A DNA stretch of 64,000 bases from Tolypocladium sp. Sup5 PDA-1 (taxonomy: Eukaryota > Ascomycota > Sordariomycetes > Hypocreales > Ophiocordycipitaceae): the NCBI GenBank assembly GCA_000750105.3, contig JPHH03000089.1, forward strand, positions 27,505-91,504, written 5' to 3'. Positions 22,341 to 32,372 of this stretch are shown here, piece after piece. The first letter of the stretch is position 1. Every line of letters starts with the position of its first letter. A program made the position numbers and the translations under genes. A model generated the notes under the pieces. That model was not told the origin of the DNA and searched no databases. It saw only the letters and a list, made by a program, of their open reading frames with translations.

Positions 22341-22799
22341 TTTCACGGCACCCAGGCGGACTTGGACCGCAACCAGGGCGAACTGCCGCATTGGTTCCGC
22401 GATACCGTCTTTTCGCATCTACACAACATGCGCTCTCGAACAGTCAATACGAACACGAATTCGGGCCCGTCGCTGGCTCAGCAGCTAAAGGAGGCTACCT
22501 CAATGCCAGACGCCGCGGCAGTCGTCCTAGACGCTCCGGTGAAGAAGCTTTCCAAGACGTTGATGATCGCTCTAGAGGACATTGACGCCGCCAGCCCTAC
22601 CTCGGCGTACGGAGTCGACTCCCTCGTGGCGGTCGAGGTGAGGAACTGGCTGCTGCGCGAGGTCAAGGCGGACGTTCCCGTCTTGGAGATTCTGCAGGCG
22701 TCTTCGCTACAGCTGCTTGGGTATAAGATTGCAGAGAAGAGCAGCTTGGTGAGCGAAATCGCTCTTAGGGAGGAAGAGTTATCGCTCTCGCGTTTGTAG
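22341..22799 (+). pseudogene. Polyketide synthase relic: lone acyl-carrier domain
   Basis: The open frame (no ATG at its 5' end; TGA just upstream at 22338) encodes only the C-terminus of a fungal highly reducing PKS. The carrier domain is clear: VKKLSKTLMIALEDIDAASP, then YGVDSLVAVEVRNWL with the phosphopantetheine-bearing Ser, and LEILQASSLQLLGYKIAEKSS. Ahead of it is the linker HGTQADLDRNQGELPHWF. All catalytic domains (KS, AT, DH, ER, KR) that should span more than 6 kb upstream are absent; the HET pseudogene lies there instead, in the opposite orientation. A free-standing carrier protein is possible but unlikely given the missing start. Confidence 0.8.
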
Positions 22800-22996
22800 T
22801 GTCCATTTGTGCGAATTGGACAACTTTGTCTGTCACGGAACGTACGAATTTCGAATGTAGAAATAGACTTTCGGCGCTTCAGGTACGTTTGGCGCTTTAT
22901 ATTACACATTATATATTTTGGGGTCGCGCTGAGAGTTGGTGAGGTGGTGCTCGGTTCGTTCATGTGGCGTGCGTGTAAGTGAGGGTGAGAGCAGGC

Positions 22997-24190
22997 TCAT
23001 GTCGCGACCTGCGCATTTCGGCTCCCTTGGTCCGGAGGTTTCCGCTGCTCGTCATCTTCATTCCCCGGCCACGACGACGACATATCCAAATCCGCATCCA
23101 GCTCCAACAGCCTCCTGCCCAGCTCCACCGCGCCGTGCCACGTCACCATCGCAGCAACCCTATCGTCCGCCTCGAATATCGACTGCGAGAGCTTGCCCAG
23201 CCCGGCCCAGCCGACGACGTTCTTGGCCGCCGCGTTCCAGGCGCTCGCCGTTGCGCAGACGCAGTTCATCTCGAACTCGAGCACCCGGCGGTACAGCCGG
23301 ACGAGCGTCTCCCGCTGCTGGGGCTCGCCGCCGGGGAGCTGGGCGAGGTGCATGTACCAGGGGATGCGGCCGACGACGTGGATGAGGCCGGCGCGGATGT
23401 CGTCGCGCTGCATGATGGGGTCGAGGAGGAGCTGCGGTCGTTTCAGGTCAGCATGATGTCGAGATACAGGCTATCTGGATGATGATATTACCGGCGTCAG
23501 CGTGCAAAAGCCCGCCCACGTCACGGCTGCCGCGGGATACGCCGGCCAAAGGCCCTCAACCGCCTGCTTGGCCGCGTTGAGCACCCTGCGCGCCGCGTCG
23601 TCGACTTGGCTCGCCTTGGAGCTGCGTCTCTTGCGCAGGCCCGCGGCGGCTATCGCGGACAGCAGCTCGCGGCGCTGCTCGGGCGTCTTGTCGCGGAACG
23701 ACGAGTTGGCGCCGCTGACCTTGAGGCAGTCGGGCAGCTCCTGGGAGATGATGGTCTCGTACGCCATGACGAGGCCCGCGCAGCCCGGGTCGTCGCGGAG
23801 GGCATCGTAGGCGGCGTTCCAGAGGTCGAGCGACGCTGCGGCCGTGGCTTCGTGACCGCTGGCGGTTCTGGAGGTTCCGGGCCTGCGGCGGGATGAGGAG
23901 GCGGGTGACGGGGAGTCTCGCGGCGTGCGGAGCTTAAACGACGGCGCGCGGCTGGGGGCTGGCGTTGACTCGGCGGAGGCATCGGGCGTGGTCCTGGCGC
24001 TGTTGCTGCGCAGACGGCCGACGAGTTTGCGGATCTTGCTGCGGCTCGAGGAGGGCCCCGGCTGCTGGTCGGCGAGGGCGCTCATCTTGGGCGGATGGTG
24101 TAGGGGATGGTGTTGGGGATGGTTTGGTGGAGGCGCATCTGTCTTGGAGGCGGCTTCATCAATGAAAACTTGGTAACTTATGTCAGTCAC
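22997..24190 (-). CDS. Orphan NACHT_N (NLR N-terminal) domain protein
   Basis: Two exons, 24190-23492 and 23431-22997, joined by a 61-nt intron (GTAATA...CCGCAG, giving TLTP-LLLDPIMQRDDI); 377 aa. Residues 1-100 are Ser/Pro/Arg-rich and disordered. From LWNAAYDALRDDPGCAGLV the text matches the N-terminal domain found ahead of NACHT in fungal NWD/STAND receptors: YETIISQELP, VDDAARRVLNAAKQAVEGLW, and RLYRRVLEFEMNCVCATASA with NVVGWAGLGKLSQSIFEADD. The protein stops shortly after this domain. No NACHT, Walker motif or repeat sensor follows, and the next sequence on this strand is unrelated. The start could also be Met36 (MSALADQQPG, at 24085). It could act as an adaptor, or be a truncated receptor. 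Confidence 0.75.
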
Positions 24191-27034
24191 GGGGTGGGCT
24201 AGACGGAAGGAATCAAGGATTGGGGAGTTGAATAGTAATATGCAATAGGTAAGCCTGGTTTGAGTTCTCGTTCCTTCGTCGAGATGCCCAGAGAGGGTGT
24301 CGAGGATCCGTCAGCTCGGATCCGTGTCCCCACTCGGCAAACCCAGCCGCCATCATCGACAACGTCAGTCCGTCATCACTAGTCCGTAAAGCATTCCAAG
24401 TAAAAAAGCCCACGATCCGTGGCTATTCCCGGAATCCCGGACGACGGGACCGAACCAACAGCTGTTGAGATGCTTGGTGCTGAGTGGATGGTTGGGCGAT
24501 TTCATCCAAGAGGTCTCCAAGAACGGGAATGATGACGATGAGGATCAACGCAAAACCTGCTGATGGTGTCTTGCCAAGAACAGCAGTCATCTCAACATGC
24601 ATTTACGGGTCTCGACTGTGGGTGCGATGAGTTGCGATGAGCTCCAGCTCGGCAGCATCGGATCACCAAAGATCGCCTCCGCATTTCCGGTGTGTCCCCA
24701 GCTAGTGTCAGCCCGCCGTGGATCGGCCAGGGCAGCCTCTGAGTTCGTCATACCCTCCCTTGCCTCCTCCACTGAGGAGTTGAAGGAGGGGTACCCCTCA
24801 AACACTCAACCACCCCATCACCACCATCTGCAAGTATTACAACAGAAAATAAAGCAAGCTGTGACTTGCAGTGGAAATGGCAAAAAGAAAACATACAACA
24901 ACCGGTATTCGCTGGTCGTCACCGACCCAACTACTAATCTGTCCCTCACGGGTTTATCGTATGGAGAGCAAACGGGTTCCTGAGCTTCACCGTGGGTATG
25001 GTCGTATGTGCTCACAAGATGAGGATATTCGGTATATAATCTTCCGTATCGGACCTACTTGCAGACCATGTACAAGACGCAGATTTTACCTCACACAAGG
25101 CTCGCACCACAAGCACAGGTAACATCACAGAGGGCACGTTCGTTACGTTGTTCAATGATATGAAAGTGATAACAAAGTCGCTGTACCAACCCATGTCCCA
25201 TCCTCCACAAAGATGTCCTGGGGTCCAGCTGGAGAGGAAGGATGAGTTCTAAGTTGATGCCATGTTTTTTAATTGTCAAGTTGATGGGCCCATGGCTCTC
25301 ACCAGACCCACGAAGCACTTCGTACAGCTTCCTCCACGTTACCTTGACGCTGGTTGAAAGCTTGAGCGTCCAGATCTGCCATCGAGTCGGGGACCTCTCG
25401 GGGCGCAAGGGACGGGAACTGACCGACCGGAGGTAGCGGGGTCGGGGGGCCATCCAAGTCTCCTGGGATGAAGACGGGCTCGACCAGCAAACACATCGCA
25501 CAAAGACATTCTTGCACGCACACTCTTGCTTTACCGTTGAGGAACACCTTGATTTCTTTTCGTGTGAAAATCTATTTTATCCTCTTCGTCACGGGTTCTT
25601 GGTTGGGTGCGCAGGAGTATCTAGCACCTGCCCGTACTTCCAGAGCTCCTCATGCCACTAGGCCGTACTTTCATTAACGAGTCGATGGGCAATGTTTGGA
25701 GTAGGTAGGAGCAGGTACCTTATGTCTTGTTCGAGGTGAAGTTAAGGGACGGCACCTTGAGCTGGCCGAATCTATTGGGCCACCGTGCAGAAGCACCCTC
25801 CCCCGCCGCGCCTAGATTGTCGCTGGAACTGTCGCTGGAACCCACAATGGCCATCTCCTTTCTTGAAGTTGATCGGCGGCGACGATACCATCCCCGACCC
25901 GATGCCAGATGTGGACGCTCAGCCAACTTTTAACGAAGCTCCGTCCGTTAGATGAGACGGTGAGACAACTTTGGTTGGGCGACCTCTTGGCCAATTGACA
26001 TACTCGGAGGTCGACTAGATATATGTATTTCGTAAAGGGCGACCTTGTAGTCCGTAATACGTTAGCTTTTACAGAATCTCGACGTGCAAAGTAGGTCGCA
26101 GTAATTAGATGGCAAGGATCGGCAGGAACGGCAGGAACAGAGGATATAGGGGAATACAAGGTTGGAGCCTTCGCAAACTGGGAGGGATGGCGAGTGCCGC
26201 CCCGTGACTGTCGTCACATCCACCTGTGCCGGCAATTTCCATGCCGTCAATAGCACGGAACCCGCCGCAGTGATGTGTTGGCGAGGTGTTGGTGATGTCG
26301 TGCGATATCGTAATTATCATTGGTGGGCAGCCAGGAGGGGAGCAATCCATGCGTTCCGCCGCCAACGTTTGCGAACCCTTGATCCGCAGATACGGATACA
26401 GAGGCCATACGGAGCAAACGCTGCAGGTCGTCAATCCGGCAGTCGTCTGCCAATGGCACATGGTTCCAAGATCCTACAGCACCCGATCCCACGTGCCACA
26501 GGGGCATTGCGTTGTATCGTGCGCGGTTCAGTCTGCCAGGCTGGTGGATACGATCTTCCAACAAGTGCTAAAAATGGCACACCAACCTCGAGATTTGCAG
26601 GCTTGCAGTTACACCCCCTGCTCATTGGGGCTGAGGCTCAGACGATGGCTCGCGGAATCCGTCTCAAGCACCAAGCTCCCTGTGCCCGGCCTGGGAGGCG
26701 AGCTGATTGGTTTCATGCTGCTGCTGGGCCGCATTTAACTGGGGCGCCGTCAGCCTTAAAGGGCTTCCTGGTCGGGCTCCCTGGTCGAGTCCGGCTGTTC
26801 GATGGCGGTGCTCATCTCAAAATGAGGATGCTGCTGGGTCTGTTTTGTTTTCTCTTTTTCATTGTGCGTTGGAGACTGACGAGTTCATCAATTGACGGCC
26901 GCGGTGAAGACACCATAGCCCCTATACGACATTGAGAGCTTTGGCGACAATTCACGATATACGAATCAACGAACAACCAACAAACCTACCACGAGCAGAT
27001 TGAGCCAGTCTGCCAAGACGAAAGACCCGACACA
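24191..27034. other. Long intergenic region
   Basis: About 2.8 kb without recognisable genes. The longest reading frame (26162-26935, plus) has no domain signature, overlaps an equally long minus frame and looks spurious. A short inverted repeat CTCCTCCACTGAGGAG lies near 24765-24780. No RNA gene was recognised. Confidence 0.45.
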
Positions 27035-28000
27035 ATGGCGCGGCTACGGCTACGGTCCGCCGCTCCTCTCCTCCTCCTCGCCTCGTCATCGCTCGCCCTC
27101 CAGAGCGACTTCTCCTTCTACCCCCAGAACGCGCAGTCATGCCTCAACCAGGCGTCCAACGCGGCCAACTGCCAAGGCAGCTCCGCGGCCGAGCTCAACG
27201 CGTGTCTGTGCAGCAACCAAGGCGGCTTCGTCACCAACACGGCCAAGTGCCTGGGGCAGAATGACAAAGGCGACGCGCTGAAGGTATACACGACCATGCT
27301 GCAGGCGTGCACAGACTCCCATACGCCGCTGAGCGTCAGCCAGAGCGACTTCCTCGCGGCGGCGAACGGGGACACTGCGTCGACGACGAGGACAACTGCG
27401 AGCCCTACGGCGACGAGTGCTACGGCGACGAGCGCGACGGCCAAGGTGACGACGACGACTGGGGGCGTGACGGTGACGGTCACGCCCACTCCCACGCCCA
27501 CGGAGACGGGCGCCGCGGACAAGGACGAGGACAAGCAGGGTGGCGGCGGGCTGTCAACCGGCGCGACGATAGGCATCGCGGTCGGCGCCTCCGCCGCAGG
27601 CCTCGCCGCGCTGGCAGCCCTCGCGTTCTTCCTCGTGCGCCGGCGCAAGCGACGCACGCAGGAGGAGGCCCACCCGATGCTCTCGCAGCACGAGTACCAC
27701 CACCAGACACCGACGACGTTCCCGCCCACGGAGCCGTCGCCCGACTTCAGCCGCTTCAGCGGCGCCGAGTCCAAGTCGGGCGGGTGGTCGCCGGGGTACG
27801 CGCCGGCGTACAAGAGCCCGGGCGCGTACGCGGGGCCGTACGCGCCGCCGCCCCCGGCAGATATCGTGGTGGCGGAGCTGCCGCCGCACGGGGCGATGCA
27901 CGGGCACGGGGCGTACGAGATGGACGGGTCGGGCGTGCCGCTACAGGCGGCGGAGATGCAGGGCTCTGAGCCGCCAGCGCATTATCACCTGCGGAGGTAG
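27035..28000 (+). CDS. Secreted/surface single-pass membrane protein, Cys-rich ectodomain
   Basis: A single exon of 321 aa. A signal peptide (residues 1-22, hydrophobic core APLLLLASSSLAL) precedes a small ectodomain with six Cys in about 80 residues (SCLNQ, NCQGSS, CLCSNQGG, KCLGQ, ACTDS). A Thr/Ser/Ala stalk follows (about 115-165, likely O-mannosylated). A transmembrane helix at about 180-208 (IGIAVGASAAGLAALAALAFFLV) is followed by the stop-transfer signal RRRKRR and a Pro/Tyr/Gly/His-rich cytoplasmic tail. The architecture resembles fungal wall-stress or adhesion receptors (WSC/MID2-like). The Cys pattern is not a classic WSC or CFEM domain, so no function is assigned. Good start context (ACA ATG GCG). 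Confidence 0.75.
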   Translation: MARLRLRSAAPLLLLASSSLALQSDFSFYPQNAQSCLNQASNAANCQGSSAAELNACLCSNQGGFVTNTAKCLGQNDKGDALKVYTTMLQACTDSHTPLSVSQSDFLAAANGDTASTTRTTASPTATSATATSATAKVTTTTGGVTVTVTPTPTPTETGAADKDEDKQGGGGLSTGATIGIAVGASAAGLAALAALAFFLVRRRKRRTQEEAHPMLSQHEYHHQTPTTFPPTEPSPDFSRFSGAESKSGGWSPGYAPAYKSPGAYAGPYAPPPPADIVVAELPPHGAMHGHGAYEMDGSGVPLQAAEMQGSEPPAHYHLRR

Positions 28001-28624
28001 TGCGTGATGACTGATGGCGAGTTCAAGCGAAAGGGAGGATCAATGACGGCTGCTCGCGGTTGTGGCTGCATGTAGATTCGCATGAGCAATGGCGCATGTT
28101 GGGTTATTTCTGAATTCTGCGGAACCTGTTTGGCATACGGGAGGCAATGGATAGTAATGAGCAACTCGGATGATCTTGATGCTCCATCGGCGTACGTTGT
28201 GAAAGCTCTTGACATGAGGCCGTAGACGGTCGCGGAACGGTTACATTGATGGACCCTTCCGAGCCAACGAAATGAACTACGGAGTACTCCGTAGCCTCCG
28301 TTCCATTGCAGACGCACACCCGGATTCATCCAGCCCCCGCCAGAGGCAACGGAACGGGTTTGCGGAGCGGAGCTTGCTATCCCCGATTTCCGGCGTCGAT
28401 GCGATGGTGTGGTGGGCGGTCAGCCATGGTGGAGCAGCCGGTGCGACCTGGTGATTTGTCTGAGCCGAGGCTCGCCTGCCGCAGCCGGGCCACGTAGAGA
28501 TAAAGGCGACCGTAGCCTCCGACGCAGAGTCTCTCAAAGTCGACATCAGGCAAGCGCTGCCGGCTCAATTGGATCAACTGGCTTTGCGCCCCTCGAAAGT
28601 TACTTCGACAATCACCAAGCCAAC
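28001..28624. other. Intergenic with perfect palindrome
   Basis: The region contains the 18-bp perfect palindrome CTACGGAGTACTCCGTAG at 28277-28294. The same half-sites (ACTCCGTA, TACGGAGTA) are scattered through other gaps in this window. No gene was recognised. Confidence 0.5.
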
Positions 28625-29726
28625 ATGTCTGCAAGGAAGACGTCGGTCCTCATCACAGGGTATGCCATCCATCCCTGTGCCGCACGAATAGATGCGTCGC
28701 CTGCAATAGGATACCCCAGACGCTAACTAGATATCGTCGTCTAGCTGCTCGCCTGGAGGCATTGGCCATGCCTTGGCTATGGAGTTTCATAACAGAGGTG
28801 CCGTGCCATCAAAACGCGTCACGGCTTTCACGTGAAGCTAACATCGAGCCAACAACACAGGCTGCCATGTCATCGCCACGGCGCGCAACACGGCCGCCCT
28901 CAAGAGCATGGGCGACATGGGGATGAGCGTCGTGCAGCTCGACGTGACCGACACGGCGAGCATCGCCGCGTGCAAGGCCGAGGTGGCCAACATCACCGAC
29001 GGCAAGCTCGACATCCTCATCAACAACGCGTAAGCCCCCGTCTGCCCCGACCTTCACGTTATCCATGCTCAATTCTGACAATCTCTCAGCGGCCGCACGC
29101 ACACGATCCCCGCCCTGGACATGGAGCTCGACGACGTGCGCGCCACGTACGAGGCCAACGTCTTCGGCCCCATGCTCATGTGCCAGGCCTTCATTAGCCT
29201 GCTCATCCCCGCGCGCGGCCTCATCATCAACATCTCGTCCGTGTCCACGGTAGTCCCTTACCTGTTCGGCGCCATCTACTCGTCCACCAAGGGCGCCATC
29301 AACGTGTACTCGCGCGCGCTGCGCATGGAGCTGCGGCCCCTCGGCGTGCGCGTCATGGTCGCCATGACGGGCACCGTGCGCTCCAACATCGCGAGCCACT
29401 TCCCCCGCGCGCTGCCGGCGGACTCGCTGTACCGGCCCGTCGACGACATCTTCCAGTGGCGGCTGACGTTTAGCCAGACGAGCGCGACGATGCCGACCGA
29501 GGTGTATGCGCAGAAGCTCGTGGGCGCGGCGCTGAGGGGCGAGGGATGGTTCGGGGGGCTGGTCGGCGGGACGCCGGACTGGTTCTGGGCGGGGGGGATG
29601 GCGCTGACGGGATGGATCTCGACGTGGATGCCGACGTGGTTGAGTGAGCGCCTGGTGGCGAGGTTCTTTCGTGTTGGAGTCTGGGGCAAGCGGATCCGGG
29701 AGGCGGCGCGGGCGAAGAAGGATTGA
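28625..29726 (+). CDS. Short-chain dehydrogenase/reductase (AYR1-like)
   Basis: Four exons, 28625-28659, 28745-28797, 28861-29029 and 29090-29726; 297 aa. Splicing rebuilds the Rossmann glycine motif VLITGCSPGGIGHALAMEF, the cofactor strand HVIATARN, the D/NNAG region LDILINNAG, the catalytic Ser in NISSVSTVVP and the YSSTK (Tyr-xxx-Lys) active site. The CSPGGIG variant and overall length fit the group containing yeast AYR1, an NADPH-dependent acyl-dihydroxyacetone-phosphate reductase, but substrate cannot be told from sequence. A hydrophobic Trp-rich stretch near the C-terminus (WFWAGGMALTGWISTWMPTW) suggests membrane or lipid-droplet association. The second intron has a weak donor (GTGCCG) but keeps frame. 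Confidence 0.88.
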
Positions 29727-30340
29727 GCTGGACCGTGTCTGCGTCTGTGAGGGTGGGATTACATCGACGACGGACATGTTTCTTCATGTTGTCAGTTGTT
29801 TTGGTGTGTTTGGTCTCACCGAGGCCCTGACATCGATATCCTCTTTGTTTGCCTTGTTTACACACGCATGTCTTGACGAACAGAAAACGTGCCTAGTGCT
29901 ATGTTTCCCGTACAAGATGTCTAAACTTGAAATGACATCAGAGCTGCTCCTCGCCAGAATCGAGAGCCGAGTGGCCGTGTCATGTGCTCTTCAGGCACCC
30001 GTAACATCGCGCCATCTGCTATGTAACGGTTCAGGCTGCGTGCCCCCTTGGGCTTCAATGACGCAAAGCGAAAGCTGCTCGTAAAAAGCAGAGGATAGCC
30101 AGCCACACTCAGCTGATCCAAGACTGTGTTTCACTAGGGGAGACGGCTGCGTCTACGACACTGACTGGAGCCTGTTACACGAAGTGTAGAGAATAAGCAG
30201 GCATCATTGACCTGCCCAGCAAAATTGGTGATGTTAACTGCAATAGCTCTGTTTGCGAACGGCGCGAGAATTCCTCACCCAGAAGAACAAGCAAACAGAA
30301 TAACTCATCAAGGTCAGGAATAAAATTCGCCACTCCGAAT
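29727..30340. other. Intergenic
   Basis: No gene was recognised. The GC content is clearly lower than in the relic that follows. Confidence 0.45.
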
Positions 30341-31296
30341 ATGGCGATCGATTTAACAATTAGGCACCCCGAGGCCACAGCGATGGACTATGGCACGCCG
30401 CGCCTGAGCTACGCCGCGCTGGCACACGAAGCAGCAGCTTGGGCTAAGCGGCTACGTGTAGCTGGGATCGGGGTCGGCGACTGGGTCGGCGTGCGGGTGG
30501 CTTCTGGGTCGACGGAGCTGTACGTGGGCATCCTGGCCGTGCTCATAACCGGCGCCGAGTACGTATCGGTCGACGCCGACGATCCCGATGACCGGGCCGA
30601 CGTTGTCTGGTCGGAGGCCGGGGTGCGTGCCGTGCTCACCGAAAACGCCGGCGGCGTGCTGCTCCTTGCTGCGGGCGTGGTCGCCTGCGCGCTTGCTGCG
30701 GCGGCCAGCACCCGCTCTGGAGCTCCTTCGTGTGGAGCAACGAGCTCGCCGACACGTTCGTGGAGTCCCTGGCCTGGTCCGTCTGAGACGGGACCCCATT
30801 GTTGCCCGTCTGGCTGCGCTCCCTCGGCGCCACCAGCGGGCCCGGCGTGTGGTGCGAGAGCCACTGGCTGCCCTCGGCGGACCTGGTGCAGCTCGGCGCC
30901 GGGGCCCCCGTCAGCCGCGGGTGCGTGCTGCAGACGCACCTGTTGCACGACAGGCTCATGCGTCTGGGCACGCTCTGCCTGCGTCCCGGGGCAACGCTCG
31001 GTCCGTACGCCATTGCCCTGCCAGGTGCTATCGTCGGCTCAGGCACCACCGTGGGCCCGGCCGCGCTGGTGATGCGTGGTGAGCACGTCCCTGACGGCAC
31101 CCGCTGGCTGGGCAATCCTATGCGGCCCTGGTCTAGGGAACATGAAGCGGTGGAGAGCGCGCAGCGGCGGCCAGTCCCAGTCCAAGGTCAAATTCGTGTG
31201 GTGCAAGGCATGCGTTTGTTAAAAGAAGAAGGGGACATTCTATGCCTGTATACATGTATCGACATTGAGATCTCAGTAAGACCGTCCTCCATGTAA
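30341..31296 (+). pseudogene. Relic of a Pls/PosA-type nonribosomal peptide synthetase
   Basis: Two pieces of one kind of enzyme are abutted. Piece 1 (30341 to about 30660) is the start of an adenylation domain: AIRHPEATAMDYGTPRLSYAALA...GDWVGVRVASGSTELYVGILAV...VDADDPDDRADVVWSEAGV. Piece 2, in another frame (about 30700-31135), is the C-terminal module: HPLWSSFVWSNELADTFVES, then TGA at 30784-30786, then LLPVWLRSLGAT, GVWCESHWLP, RGCVLQTHLLHDRLMR and hexapeptide-repeat-like LGPYAIALPGAIVGSGTTVGP ending RWLGNP. This A-domain plus left-handed-beta-helix tail is the layout of epsilon-polylysine synthetase-like enzymes, which lack condensation domains. The core of the A domain, the carrier and most membrane spans are missing, so the locus is dead. 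It stands out as a GC-rich island. Confidence 0.8.
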
Positions 31297-32372
31297 TCCG
31301 TACACCACCCATAGACACGACTTTTCATATTAGATCAGCTTTCTGCCTCTACATGACCCACGACCTTACACGAGATCTATCCCGCATATCTTGGGATACA
31401 CCCGATAATTCTGACTGCCTGGATCGCTTGCTCGATCCCCCGCCATCGTATCGTTTGTATGTCTGCGCCCGGTCCATCTCGACTCGTTGGATAACCCAGA
31501 CAGGCCAACCGTCCGAATCGGTGCTGGTGATCTGGCGCCGTTCTCCTTGGAGAACAAAGTTTTTAGGTGTTATATAGCTCGTGCTTCTTGAGCGCAGCCC
31601 GTGCCCTTTTGTGGATGCCGGCAGCGGGTAGGGCCCTGGAGTTCCGGCCGGAAACAACCCGGCTACTATTGATACGCCAGGCGCGGCCCGTCAGGTAACG
31701 TCTCGAGCCGCAACCCCACCCCCGCGTTTCTTTAATATTACATACAACCCGAGAATATATGGGCTGCTCGATCCCAACACAGAAGATGCCACAAGGTATG
31801 GGTACGATGTCCGTACAACCTTTGGTTGATGTAACGCCACGCGCAGTTTGGGGCTAAGCCAACCCTCCTCTGCAAATGGTACCGGGGGGGTTGCTATTCA
31901 ACGTGACGTTGCTCAGAAGGATTCGCGGTAATCCCTGCACGGTGTATTCCAAGTATGGACATGTGCCAACCGGATATGTCGGCACGCTTACGATTAAGCC
32001 GTCCGTCCGACAGATTAAGTGTTCAGGCTGAAGGTGGTTGGCTTACCCTCTACCTCCGAAACACGAGAATGTAACCATACATGGGCGATTCTCGGGGGAA
32101 TGCTGAACTGTTGTGGCGGGGATCTAATGCACGCCCCCACTGACCATGAACCAGTCGCCTGGCCCTCTGGGGTTCCCTGAGGGCGTTATCTCTATCCAGT
32201 AGGTAGCATCAGGCTACAGCTCTTCTGCTGCCAGGCGCCGCCGAGAATAGAAATAATATATCCGTCCGCCCCTCGTCGTTCGAAACAGTGTCGAGCGGCA
32301 CCCAGAAACACGGATCTCGAAACTCGACCACCTGCAACCTCCACATCCAACGGGCTTCCGCGCTCCGCAATA
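31297..32372. other. Intergenic, promoter side of transporter
   Basis: About 1.1 kb with lower GC than the preceding relic. No gene or clear repeat was recognised. Confidence 0.45.

Noticed and set aside
26162..26935. Plus-strand 257-aa frame in the gap
   Set aside because: No recognisable domain, overlaps other long frames, and shows no signal peptide, repeats or splice support.
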